Source of the DNA: Mnemiopsis leidyi
Taxonomy: Eukaryota; Ctenophora; Tentaculata; Lobata; Bolinopsidae
Direction: 5' to 3'
DNA: 59,741 bases
Assembly: GCA_000226015.1 (NCBI GenBank)
Contig: JH152874.1
Coordinates: 35,015-94,755 of the forward strand
Shown here: positions 23,784 to 36,000 of the stretch, one piece after another
Numbering within the stretch: position 1 is the stretch's first letter
How the letters are laid out: the number at the start of each line of letters is the position of its first letter
The notes under the pieces: model-generated
Databases searched by the model: none
What the model saw: only the letters and a program-made list of their open reading frames with translations
Told to the model about the DNA's origin: nothing
Position numbers and translations under genes: made by a program

Positions 23784-26089
23784 CTACATTTAGTACTAAC
23801 GATGCAATATATAATTTTAAATTTCAACTCATGAAAAACTGCAATCTACTTTAATTCAAACTGGGGTATGTGTCTCGTGGGAAATAGTGGCTTGTGTGCT
23901 GCATACTTTAGATGCGGTGATACAATACTATAAGTAGCCTTTACAAGGAAGTACTCGTAATTTTAAGTGTATAAGGTGCACGAAAAACGGAACAAATAAC
24001 AAAAAAGACTGCTACCGAAATGACCATTGAGATGCATTAATCTACTTTTAAATCTATAATCTGACTGCTATGTCCCCTCAGTGCCCCCCTTGGGTTTGTC
24101 CCTAAATCTGTCCCGATTCAGTGTCTGTATTTCCATGTACGGGAAACTCTATTCGCTACGATAAAGCCCCTGTCGTGGAGTCTTAGCTTTTATTTCCATA
24201 TTGGGAGCTGGTCACATTTCCGCACTAATTATAACACCCATTGTTAGACGTTTGACTTAACGATCCATTGACAGCCGACATTTTCGCCAATTGTGACGTA
24301 AGCAGGGTTGTGAAGTCTTTTCCCGTTTCTCCTACTATTCTGTCGTAAATGCGACCTTGACAAACGGGGAAAATTGCTTGATCTGTCATCGAAAGTGGGA
24401 AAATCATGACAAAGAATGCTCCTATCAAAATTAAATTGCGACTTACTTAAGCCACGTGTTACTGTGTTGGGAAGATTGGTTGTGTCATCATATTTGAGAT
24501 TTTTTGTATAAGTACTGAGGCAATGAACGGCTCGCTCACTAACATCAACCGCTAAAACTTGAAGAAAAGGGCGTCATGCATTATATCAATTATTAAAGGT
24601 AGAAAAACTTGGTATTGGAACTTCAGAATACAAACCTTGGGAATTATATTGATTATCCGATCATCATCATTGAATAAGCAAAGGCTGTAAAAAATGTTGA
24701 CAAAGTATGTTCTAATCTACAGTAATTAAAAAGTTTAATGATTGAGTTTAAAATCTTATAGTATAAATTATTGATGAAATACTCGCCCACATTAGTCGAT
24801 TAGAAAAATAGCTCTTGGTTTTTTTTCGTATCGAATTTCCATCTGTTCTTGCGGATTGCATTTATAATAACTCATCGTTGTCATACCTATATTGAGAAAA
24901 TCAACGTTGGCGTTGAAGTAAAATAATGATCTGCCCCACTTCTCCATTGAAGTTGAACACCCCAGTTTTTGACACATATTTTGAAATGTCATCCGCCGGT
25001 ATCGCCATCAGTAACGGTTCGAGACGCACTTATTGAGTTTAATAGGTGACTTCAAGTGAATGTTGAAGGTGCATCTCGTTTGATTATAGACCACTTTAAA
25101 CATAAGCTGGATTCCTCTTCACCCCACGCCGCAGGCTTCAACCATGGTACTAGGTGTCCCCCAGGAGGGTCTTGTCCTTGACAGGCTTGTAGAAACTGCA
25201 ATAAAACTGTAAATATACAGCGGCCGGCGAGGCTTTAAACGCTAAATTTAGATCTGAGCTGGACGCGTTAGACTTTGGTACTGATAGTTTTCAGCAAAGA
25301 ATGGTGATGATGTACGATTGAATGGCGTGGCCGGTAGGTATTTCAAATATATTGTAACTTTCCTAAACTTAAAGAAGCCAGGTGCCTGGTTTCCGTTTAT
25401 TCCCGGGTTTTACTTCAGAAGTCGACTGTCTGCTCTCCCAGCTTCTTAGGGTCTGGCGGTTGTTCTACTACGTGTAACCAGATTAGTGAGCCGTAGCGAA
25501 GTCAGTAAATCACTAAATCAGTCACATCAACAAATTTTGGGGTTAAGTACTGTTGTGTGGCTAGTGATATCCTTATTGCGATGTTACAAATTTTCATGTA
25601 AATGTGTGTGTCATTCGTACAAGAATCGGGAAAAACTGTTTTGACCGTATAAGGATATGAGCTCCTGTTTTTTCCTAATATGGTCTGCCTTCGTCACCGT
25701 CTGAGCTTGCTCGAGAGCAGCTCTTTACCTAATTAGGGCATTGGTAAGTCTAAGGAGGTCACATGACACATCCTGAGTCACGTGACTTGCCGATCAATTC
25801 GTCATCTGGGCAGGTGTATCCTGTGTAAAGTGTGTGTACCCAACTACCCTTCTGCATGTGAATATGATCTCCTAGCAAGTAGCACTGAGCCTTCCTTCAA
25901 CACACGATTCACTGCTGGACTTTGCCTGAAAGGCCTGAAATCGGTGAGCGCCGTGAGACTGAGAGCACCTGATGGCCGCGACAGTACTAGGGAGCCCTGA
26001 GACTTTGGGACCTCGGGGCTCGGACACTGGTTTCCATCTCCGGCGGGCAGGCCGAGTACGAGACGGAAAAAAAACAGCCGCATCGCCAC

Positions 26090-26480
26090 CAATGATCGCC
26101 TACTGAGGGATATTCCAGAATGCAACATCATTCGTAATGAACAAACAACCGCACTGAGCATAGACCAAACCTTCCAGGTGGAAATCCCGGCCAAGGAAGC
26201 CTACCAGGAAGCATACTTTGAACAATATGAGATCACCTGCTTCACCGATGGCTTAAAGACCACTGAAGGCGTCTGCTCAGGATTGACAATCAAAGCTAAA
26301 TCAGGCCCACAAAGGTCACGAAGGGAACGATACAGCCGACAGGCTAGCGAAAAATGGTTCCAGCAATTGTGATGACCCTGAGTTGGTTATACCGATAACC
26401 CCGACTAAAACAACACGATTAGTCAAATTCATGATCAGGTCAGGCATGAATTATGCATAACGCGAAAGCAGAGACCAGGG
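26090..26480 (+). pseudogene. LINE RNase H domain relic
   Basis: One frame reads EQYEITCFTDGLKTTEGVCS then GLTIKAKSG, matching the first RNase H catalytic block (Y-T-D-G-S-K-T). The next frame (from about 26307) reads HKGHEGNDTADRLAKNGS, the last catalytic block (H-x-G-x-x-GN-x-x-AD-x-LAK), then IPITPTKTTRLVKF. About 70 codons that normally separate these blocks, including the Glu- and second Asp-bearing strands, are missing, and the frame changes at the junction. This is a deletion derivative of a Jockey- or I-type non-LTR element with an RNase H domain. Confidence 0.75.
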
Positions 26481-27639
26481 CGCGGCGTAAGCCATGGCTC
26501 CCCATACTTGGATCAGAAAAGACTCGGCCACGCTAGTCACGCCCTGCCCTAGAAGTAGAACACTATCGAACGACCTCTCCTTAAGGGCTTAATCCGTTTG
26601 AACAGCCCAGCCCCTCCCCGTCTTCAAGAGAAGTGAGAGGGAAGCTGGTCAACCCCCGGGCTGGGGTGCGAACGAGAGCCCCCCCCCCCCATTTTAAGGA
26701 GAATACGTAACAAGGTGTAAAGGGTAATTGCCGTAAAATTGGTGAAAAGATTCAATTCAGCCCGCCGCATGTGAAAAATGTTGAAAATTCCCCTGTAAGA
26801 TAGCGTAGAAGCAATGTCGTAATAAAATTTGATGGCATTTTGGGTGGACAAATGATGCCTTGGCTCCCCCCCCCCATCCAAATTTTTGAGGTTGGGGGCC
26901 TGCCCTTGGCTCCCCTGTTCCGTTACTCGTGCAGAGAATAAGGCGACAACGAGATTATGACAACTTGATTTTCGGCAGAAATATAAATTCGAATTTTTAA
27001 AAGTACGAAATATCTCTTTACAAGTGCATCCTAGGTGCTTTATAGATATCACTTATCAGAACCCGAAAAAAAAGAAAGCGCTTTCTATTCATCTTCTAAC
27101 TTTTTCCATTCAATCCTATCTAAGGCCAAATATCTAAGGTCTTCAAAGTCAGTAATATTCCTAAGTGGTATGCCAAGATCATCCAAACTTTTTCAAACTT
27201 GCTAAAAGCAACATTTCCAAGAAATATACGATTCTTTATGTCTCGACAGAGCAGACAAGCGATCCTAGAATTTTATTTGAGCGCCACTCTTCATCACCCC
27301 TATAAATGTTTCCAACTCTTACTTTGTGTAGCAGAAGGTTTTGGGCCTGCTAAATAGAAATGTACAAATTCAGTCTTAGAGGGGTTTATATGAAGGTTCC
27401 ACTGTTCAGTGTAAGGTAAGAAGAATTAATAAGTGTAAGGTAAGAAGAATTAATAAGGTAAGAAATATTAGTTTTAGAGTATGTACATTTTGGGATCTAA
27501 CATTACATTTTACATTAATCTGCACAATCAGCTAAATTATGAGTATAATGTTACTTCAGCTCATTTAAGAACCGGTTAAGAACGAGCCGCATTGCCGGGT
27601 AAATTAGTGGCGGTCTATGACGTATCAATGTGATGTGAT

Positions 27640-28614
27640 TTACCTCAGAGGTCGTTCACAGATGTTTTCATCACCTATGGGGGAGGGGTTTCCAAATGAT
27701 GACCAGGTGGAGGGGGTTTGAAAAACAATTTTTTTAAACAATTTTAATTTTAAAATTGATGTCATCAAAAATTGACTATTTTTGGAGATTTTTTAGTTTT
27801 TTAGGATTTTCAAAACAATTTTTATTAATTTTTCATGATTCTAATCAAAATAAGAAGGACAATTTTCAAAGTAAGATGGACAATTTTGTGGAGTAATTTA
27901 AGTAAGACAATTTTCAAGTTAATTTTTTTATTGAAACATAAGGTAAAATTGTATATGGTGTAATAAAAGCTGTTATTGTAAAAAATGATATGGTTCATTT
28001 CTACCAAGCTCCGTGCAGGGTGTAAATTTTTTAAGATTGCGTTTACTGGAGACAGATTCTCCACGTGGGGCTTTGTTCAATGCATTGTAGGTCAAGTTGG
28101 ATTTGTGAAATTGCGTCGTTAATTCTTCGAAGCTTTTTGGAGGCGTGGCTTCATGGAAGAGCTTGCTACACGTTTGCTAGCCCAGCTGCCGCGAAGCGGC
28201 AGCCTTCGGCGCGCGTGAGACAAGGAAGAGCCTCATGTCAAAGGAAGAGAGTGAGAAACTACCAAGAGAATATCAAGGAGCTGTCGGATGACTCAGAGGT
28301 TGTACGGCAGCGCGCACCCTCCTGTCATTTCGCTTCGAATGATGGTCGGACAAAGTCAGACAACTTAGAAGAGTCACTATCGTAGTGCATGATCAGACAG
28401 TCTTGAAAATATGTACTGTGTTTTTAATGAATTTTTCATCAAAATGAATGGGGGTCCCAAGTCCCAACTGTGATGATATCACAATTTGGTTATTTACCTC
28501 TGAAATTCAGGGAGGTGTTGTCTTGATGACGAATGATGACAGAGGGGAGAGGAAGGGGTAAAAAATGCCTAAAAATTTGCTGACGTCATATGTGAACAAC
28601 CCCTTATCGAAAGA
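27640..28614. mobile_element. Possible inverted-repeat transposon, about 1 kb
   Basis: The left end AGAGGTCGTTCACAGATG (near 27647) and the right end CATATGTGAACAACCCCTTAT (28588-28608) are inverted relatives. Purine-rich GGGGGAGGGG-like and pyrimidine/purine-mirrored stretches follow inside both ends. The same end motif recurs alone at 29600-29620 (ATATGTGAACGACCCCTTAT). The interior contains a perfect 19-base GAA-loop hairpin. A 106-codon open frame at 28065-28385 (+) has no known relatives. Borders and target duplication are not resolved. Confidence 0.4.
28185..28203. repeat. Perfect 8-bp hairpin with GAA tri-loop
   Basis: GCTGCCGC - GAA - GCGGCAGC. The apex is GCGAAGC, a sequence whose DNA mini-hairpin is known to be unusually heat-stable. 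The same apex occurs at 5342-5348, and a one-base variant at 29627-29645. Confidence 0.85.
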
Positions 28615-29626
28615 GATCAAATTGCCAACTTAGAACCTACGCAAGAACGGTGATGACATACGAAAGGGCAAGAATGCACAATCGGTTGACCATGATCAAC
28701 AATCTTAATCTCCGAATAGATGATGAACAAAATCATTCAATGTCTGAATGATTGTTGGGAATGTTGTCCGAAGCATGTTGACACGTTTTGCGATTGTAGA
28801 AACTTTAAACTTCCTCCTATACAGCGATGTAATCAGAGTCCTGATATTATTGGGTGTATTTTTTCATCGCTTCTTAGGAGGCATTGTGAAAGGAAAACGG
28901 CAACAAAACTCATATAGGAGTTTTGGACAATGTCCCGTTAATAAGGAAATCAGTGAAATACTCGCAAATCTTGCTACACTAAATGCTAAAAAGCGTGGTT
29001 TGTCGACCACACAAGTACAAAATCGCGCGCAATCGGAAAAGTGACGTTAATCTTTATCACCTTCCTGTACAATTCTATAATTTATAAAACAACATGACCG
29101 CTTTTTATGTGGTCAGCTTCCCTAGGTTTCCATTCGGAATTTAATTGTCTACGAGAACTTTGAATAAATGAACATTCGCAGATCATCGCTCCTAATGTTG
29201 AATAGATTAACACTAACTCCTTCAACCCCATTGTAAAGCGGCTACCTGTATAACTTGCCCCTTTATAGAGTTAGACAAATTTTGTGTAAAGATCGGATAG
29301 ATATTCCAAGTGGAAGAAGTAAATAAAAATACTTAAACTCAAGTCCCGAAATCAAAAAGAGCTCGATGTGGGCAAAAACTTTAAAGCCCAATCGAGCTAT
29401 CATTAATTGTTGTGTTTGTGCATTGCTCTTTTCCATTAATTGCACTTGGATTATTTCTTTATTGATTAATAAGCCCCTACAGGCCTACAACAAATTTCGT
29501 GGAAAGAAATAACCCAAGTATTAATAGAAAAGGCCCATACTTGATTAAAACAAGTATATCATAACTTCCCCCTCATCATCAATCGTCATCATTTGACAAC
29601 ATATGTGAACGACCCCTTATAGGCCT

Positions 29627-29645
29627 GCTGCCACGAAGCGGCAGC
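29627..29645. repeat. GAA-loop hairpin, variant copy
   Basis: GCTGCCAC - GAA - GCGGCAGC, identical to the hairpin at 28185 except for one A that breaks the closing pair. It is followed directly by CCCCGCGACGTCAGGCT, part of which recurs at 20274-20288, and preceded by the ATATGTGAACGACCCCTTAT motif. It is therefore part of a dispersed repeat. Confidence 0.75.
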
Positions 29646-32600
29646 CCCGCGACGTCAGGCTTATAACACTCTATTAGTTTTGGCGCCTATTATCATCTTT
29701 AGTGTACAAGTAAAAACATACTTATAGGCCTGGGACCAGGGAGAGTTACCAGATTAGTTAGCACTTAGCCGTCATGCCGCACGGTTTCTGGTCAGTTTGG
29801 TATGCGGGTGAAGCCTCTGAAATGGAAGATTCCGTGAATTGGCCGCACTTCGGCGATCATCACTTTCTTAAAACGTCACCACTAGACTTGGTAGAAAGGA
29901 ACCGACTTGATGAGGGGTTTCAGGATAGCTCGACTAGTGTATCGAACCGTTTAATAAATCACGTACCAACTTGAACTCCTTATGTCGTGCTGGAATTTCG
30001 GGGACACAGTTCAATCTGAATAGAAAGGAAAAAGGATATATTTAGTTAGTGTTTTTTGGGTTGTAAATTTTTATTTATCTTTTTTGATAGGATTAAGGAG
30101 GTTTTTTATCGAACTTTTACTGGTTTTTTGAAATCTCATTCCACAAAAATTGAACATTGATAAAATGAGAACATGCATTTGGATTTTCGACAGTTACGAT
30201 TCAATGTGTAATAAAAATCAATGTTAGATAATCCCTAGAAATAGATATTTTTAATTTTTTGACAGTTTTTTGTTACGGAACACAGGCCTCCCAGCTGGGC
30301 CCCTCCTTTGATAATATGGAACTTGTAAGGCTGAAAGCGACACAGAATTTCATTTATTGACTCCCTAACCGGTCTGAATGAACTTAGTCTTCATTTTGTT
30401 GTTGTTGCTTTTCTTAATCACAGCCTTTTTACAATGACTAATTGAGGAATTCCTTTCATCCCATTAGTGCCTAGCCCTACTTGGACACGGCAATTGCTCC
30501 TGTTTGTTAGGTCTGTGAGTATTGGAGCTCTCAATAATTTCTAAAAGTTTTCGGACCCTCACTCATCCTGTCATCTAGTCTTCGGAGACATTTTTACGTT
30601 ACATTTCAGCAATTCGACATCTTGACACCTTTAAAAGTTTAACAAGTCGCGGACTATCCGGCCTTGGTCCGGGCTAAACTGCAACGATAATTGTTGCTGT
30701 ATCTCACACATTTGGAAACGTCCAAGACGGAGGTGTTCCCCGGACTTTCCAGATACCTTGTTGTCGGATGTCTGGGTGTGTTGAGTGAGAGAAGAGAGGC
30801 CAGCCTTTTCGTCGCAGACGGAGTTAGAGAGCAATGTTTTATTGTCATTCACTTTGTAACTTTGAGAGCAAGGTGTCCCGGGATAAACCTTAACACTTAC
30901 ACATGTTAATTGTAACCCGTGATGACAACAAGTATTTTCTGCTTCCGCCGTGCAGTCTAAGTAAAATGTTTTTATTTCGGTAAAGCAGATGTTTGTCTGA
31001 TTTTAACGGATGTAATACAAGCAGGCAGAAGGTTTGCAGATTATACCCTGGCCCTGGTGGAAGTTAATGTAGGCTAAATTTAGATTCAGCATGTTTCCAT
31101 GTAAGAGAAAGGGTGGCAAACTGGATGTCCACTTCGAGGATTGGCTCATCCTGTTTAACTGATTGTTAAACAGGACTTCAGTACAACTGTACAAATGTTG
31201 CTCCGATAGCTGGCCATAAACGGCTCTTCGCTTCCTTAATAAGTCTTACATCAATACGGCTCCTATAACTTCTATCGGAAAGTACAGTAGTACACAATAA
31301 AATTAACTTCGTCTTTTATTAAATGTTTAAGTTCAAGCCATTGGTTTTAAAAGAGCTTTTAATTTTTTGGCTATCCTTCGCTTGACTAGCTCAACCGGGG
31401 TATATTAAAGCACACTACACTCATAGTATAGTAAAGTACTTTACAGTTTACACCCACAAAATTATACTTTTGATGCAAGCCAATAGATTTAGTGGTAGGC
31501 TGATAATTGATTTTAACAGTTATCTGTAGAATTATTCAAGTATATTTTGTATATAGAAAGTAGTATACTGATAGTAAAAGTAGTCAAATTTGGGTCTGCA
31601 GTGAGGACATGATTTTGGAAAATGAGTTTAAATTTTACAACAAAATCTTCCGGAATATCATCGATAAGTGAGTGTCAAATGTTTGGAACTCCTTTTAAAT
31701 TTATTTTTCTCATCTACCTCGTGGTAGAATAAGCAATATCCATTAAAATTTTACCCCTTTGTTCGTTTTCTTTTTGCTTTTTGATCAAATGTTTGTTCGC
31801 AAAACAAGAGCAAAAGGAAAACAAATACCAGATGCTTTGGTCGCTGGAGGCCGTTTTTTCGAAGATATCAGTTTTTCTTTCAGGAGATGTAAAAATCCTT
31901 TTGAGTTTTATGTTGCTTCAATATTGAATAGTATATTTATGAAAAAATATTGAAACGACCAAATCATCATTAGAGTTTAAACTTCAAATAAAACAAACAA
32001 TCAGAATTCAAAGATCTATCTGCTTCGCAAACATTTGATCAAAAACCAAGCAATATGTTTTCATCATCATTTTTCGATGGATACTAAATTTTTGCAAAGA
32101 ATCGAGATTTACTAAAAACTACACCTATGTACATTCAAATAAAAATCTAGCATTAAGTATAAAAACACGAAAAAAAGTTAAAATTTTCAACATCAATCAA
32201 AAAGTGACTGAAAATTAAATTCAGTCTAAATCGAGTACCTTATCATCCTCTTGAAATTCGATGTCATTTTGCTTTTTTGTGCAATATTTTGCATTCCGGG
32301 TAATTTGGCTTAAAGTTTTGGGCAGCGTGTCTATTATTAGGTTAAAATTGCACGATCTTTTTATTGAAATTAATCTTAAACTAACAGGTATAATCGTGTT
32401 ACATAAATTTGATCTTCTCTACAGATTCTGATTCAGTGAATAAGATGTGATTTTGTCTTTTTTAAATCTATAAGTCATTGGTTAGCGGCCCCTGATTTGT
32501 CAAATTTGTAAGAATTCTTAGCGTGGTTGGAATGAATGAAATTTATCAGGGCCTGCTGGGGAAGGTCAATAAGGTACTTCTTTTAAGACAAAATCAGGTA

Positions 32601-33070
32601 GTTTAACTCAACATAATTGTCAAGATTCACAGATAAGATCGGATTGCCAGAGGCCATTCCTCGGAAAGTCACCAAGCGTTTACAAGAAGGACTCGCGGAG
32701 CAGAGAAATAAAAGCCCAAAGAGAAAGAGAATCAGGTGACTTAACTGATATCATTCCGAGGGTCCTCAACGGTTTGGTACATTGGTGCCAGGGTTTTTCA
32801 AACCTTATCATCGTCAAGATTTGTATGTACCTCCATCGGGGCGGGCAATTCTGTGTCCGGGCCTAGCCTTCAGTATAAGGTCAGAGCCTTAATTCTGAGT
32901 TTCAAGTTTTAAACTTGAGGAAAATTCGGGGTTCTTCAACTTGCATTCTAGTGTGTATTTACATGGTGGGACGGCACCTAGAATTATCAGTTCTGAACAT
33001 TAGTTTGACTTGCTGACCTGACGAAAACCAGGTTGGCACCCTTAAGATGCCAACCTGGTCAAGGTAAGTC

Positions 33071-36000
33071 TCATTGAGGGTCCACCACTCTGCCCTGGAA
33101 GAGAATCAGGTTGTTGCAACTGTCGTAGATGACGAAGACAAAGGGATGGGAGAAGGTGATGGTGGTGGAGGTCGTTCCCATCCTCGAGATGCTGGCTATC
33201 GAGTAGGCTGCTGCTTCCGTTCCTGCTTCCGTTACCATGATCTAAGGAGAGTGGACTTGTCAGCAAAGTTCCAAAGTATGCAGACTTGTGTGCACTAACG
33301 TGTCCCGAATATTTTGTGATTCCAGATGCAAATATTTCGTTGATTCCCATTAATATTATTGTGATAGGGCAGTCTAACATAATTGGGCGGGGCTTTCTGT
33401 GGATTTAGGAAAAGTGCCAAAAAGGCTAGAGCCGGGTCACTTCGGCTTAAGGTTTCGTATTTTCATTGGCTTGACTTTGTTATCGGAATGCTACTGTAAT
33501 TCTTAAAGCTTTTAAACGACACACTATCGATCAAATTTTGCAACGAGATTCCTCGAATGCCGGATGTAAAATGTACGAAAAACTTCTCAATGGCCCTTGC
33601 TCCGTACCATCTGTTGACGGTAGCTTATATATCGAAAAGTTGCACCCTAACTGTTACCTTGGCGCTGTGCAGGAGTCGATCTGCGGAGACTTGCGGCTCG
33701 CCCTCAAACAGATTGTTGAGTTCAGGACTGGTACCTCTACCTCTGGTAAATAACTCTCGTATCCCCATGTTTACCAGTGCTTCTGACACGTCGGCCTGGC
33801 GACGGAGTTATGAGTTTAACTGATCGTTTGGGTCATCTTTTGCCAGATCAAAAGTGGAATACACATAGAATAGAGAGGTATGTTAGCGAGATATAGAAGA
33901 TTAAAGGGATTTTAGGTTAAGGAATGAAGGGCTTTATGCCAGATGAATAGAGAAGAGAAGTCTTTTCATGGCATCTCTAGATACCGTCTTGGTCATTTTA
34001 GTTACGAGCAATTTTAGAATTCTCGACGAACATTAGATACCGAATCAAAGGCACATCCAAGAATTACTGATCTAGAACTGCTAGTCTTGATTTTATGCAT
34101 CATGTAAAATTCAACATTCCTTATATTATTCTTCCATAAGAAACAGACCTTGTAACAAGGCTATTTAAGGAAATAAGAATCCTTTGAAATGAAAGAGGTT
34201 GTTCATCTTAGATGTCTTAAATTATAAGACAAAATGCCAGTGGTCAATAACTACGCTCCTAAGTAGGAGATTAATCAGCATAAAGCAACGAATCAATTAC
34301 AAATCCAACCTAAGTTTTTAAAAAAGAAGTTGAAAACTGACATTTGATTATAAAAAACTGATCTGAACATGTTGGACACAACTAACTTAATCTCCCGCAA
34401 TACCTGGTAGGAGATGGTGAACTTTGGGACTGTGACTGTTGCTATCATCTCGTGCATTTTGTAATGTTTTATCACACCAACTGTCCAACGTCTTATTGTT
34501 TCTTCGATGAAGTTTAGAGATATTTGTCCTTTCTCTGAAGTTTGTAGATTTTATCAAGGGAAAATAAATATAGTTGGTGGCGGATTATCTCAGACGACAA
34601 AATCGTCATGAGCGTTTACTGTTTGAGTGACTATTTCATTAAAAGTGAACGTGTGGTAAAATTGATTTAGACTACCCTGGCCTAATTCTCTTAACAAGTT
34701 GCTGGTGCAGTCCAAGTCTTAGTAATTTATCCAGGTCCGTCCAACGGAGTTCTATAATTCTTTTTTTCAATTCAATTTTTGCAATCAACATAATATTCAG
34801 TATTCTAGAGCTCCGGAAAATGGTGTTAAAAACTAGGATTTCTAGGAGCAGCTGCTATGTGCACGTGAGAGTATGTGATAGGTAGGTCGAGTGGGAGGGG
34901 GTGCCTAGCACGCCTTGTCAGCCCAATCGTACTATTGACGGTCCACCGAGCGATTCAGTTGGGATAAGACTCAGCGTTCCAGGTCTGGTACGTGAGTTTG
35001 ACTGCCGAAAGGGGTCGTGCCGCGATCGTGGGAGGGGTCGCTCGTCGTGCCGTCATTCCGAAGGACGAGGCTCAGTCCCATGTCGTCAGGGATCAGATCT
35101 ATGTTAACCGTCAGACTCTCTCTCGGTTACAAGGACGGTTAACGGTTTCCCGCTTCCAACGTTGGGACAATATGCGGTCCAGTGAGCCGACAGTGAGCGG
35201 ATTTTGAACCAGTGACCTGTTTCGTAGTCCAAGACAGCAGGGACGGTGTAAATAACGATATTTGCGTACCTGATTTGAAGATGAACATGGAGAACTGGTC
35301 GTCGGAGTATGGCAGCTCGACGACCCTGATCTTGTCGCCGTAGCTAGTGTAGTCCTCCAGGACGCCCACGTTCAACAGGGTCGTTACTTCGAAGGCCTCG
35401 ACCTCACGTTCGCTTCTGGAGTACGTGGTTGGACGCATTAAATGGCTGATGAAAACAAGTCACTTGGTGTTGTATGGCATGACGGCATGTGTTAGATTTT
35501 GTGCTAAAAATTGAGAAATCTGCACTTTAACGCATTTTCAAACACCGTAGGTGTGATAATTTTATTTTGAAGTGCAAATATTCTGATTTACAATTCGTCA
35601 CGGTAACTGAACAAACCTGAAATTTCTGTAGAAAGTTATCCTTTTTTGGCCGTTGCTCGGCACCTTGAAACTCCATGTTCCGTTGAAATAGACGGTGTTG
35701 ACAAAAAGGAGCTCAGAGATGGACGTCTCTTGTAACACGTTGTCCAAGAAGCCGTGGCTGCTTTCTCTGATGAAATCGGACACGTTGAGCCAAGCGTGAT
35801 AAGGATCAGCCTCAAAGCGGACTCCCTTCACACTGACGTTGTAGTACTTTGCAGCTTCTTCCACAAAAGATCGCCGGGAGGTGGCCTTCTGGCTGTCGTA
35901 AAAGACCCTGAAATGAGGTCATTTTTGGAATTAGAAAGATCTGGGAGGGTCTGACACGCTCGGCCACCTCTTTCTCTCTCTCCGAGCAAAGGATTCACCA

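Larger units (their letters stand above)
23784..33070. other. Gene-poor, repeat-rich stretch
   Basis: About 9.3 kb without a recognised intact gene. Relics and repeats are listed separately (25157 RT-like motif, 26090 RNase H relic, 27640-28614 inverted-repeat element, hairpins at 28185 and 29627). A 25-base unit GTAAGGTAAGAAGAATTAATAA is duplicated at 27412-27463. Long C runs occur at about 26680 and 26866. Open frames at 24225-24428 (-), 28748-29044 (+), 29774-29974 (+) and 30631-30852 (-) were translated; none resembles a family I know. Confidence 0.5.

Noticed and set aside
24225-24428. Possible small secreted protein on the minus strand
   Set aside because: Hydrophobic start looks signal-like, but the frame lacks an upstream ATG, the internal Met gives a weak leader, and no relatives are known to me.
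28748-29044. 98-codon open frame with a hydrophobic segment
   Set aside because: No family resemblance, overlaps another frame of similar length, and lies in repeat-rich DNA.
30631-30900. 73-codon minus-strand frame in a slightly GC-richer patch
   Set aside because: Could be a terminal exon, but no acceptor with matching upstream exon or domain was found.
34969-35210. GC-rich open frame on the plus strand inside a serpin intron
   Set aside because: Open for about 80 codons but no domain recognised; surrounding sequence looks like inserted repeat DNA.
35195-35235. Minus-strand GGTTCAAAATCC resembling tRNA box B
   Set aside because: One base too long and no box A at the expected distance; not a tRNA or convincing SINE.
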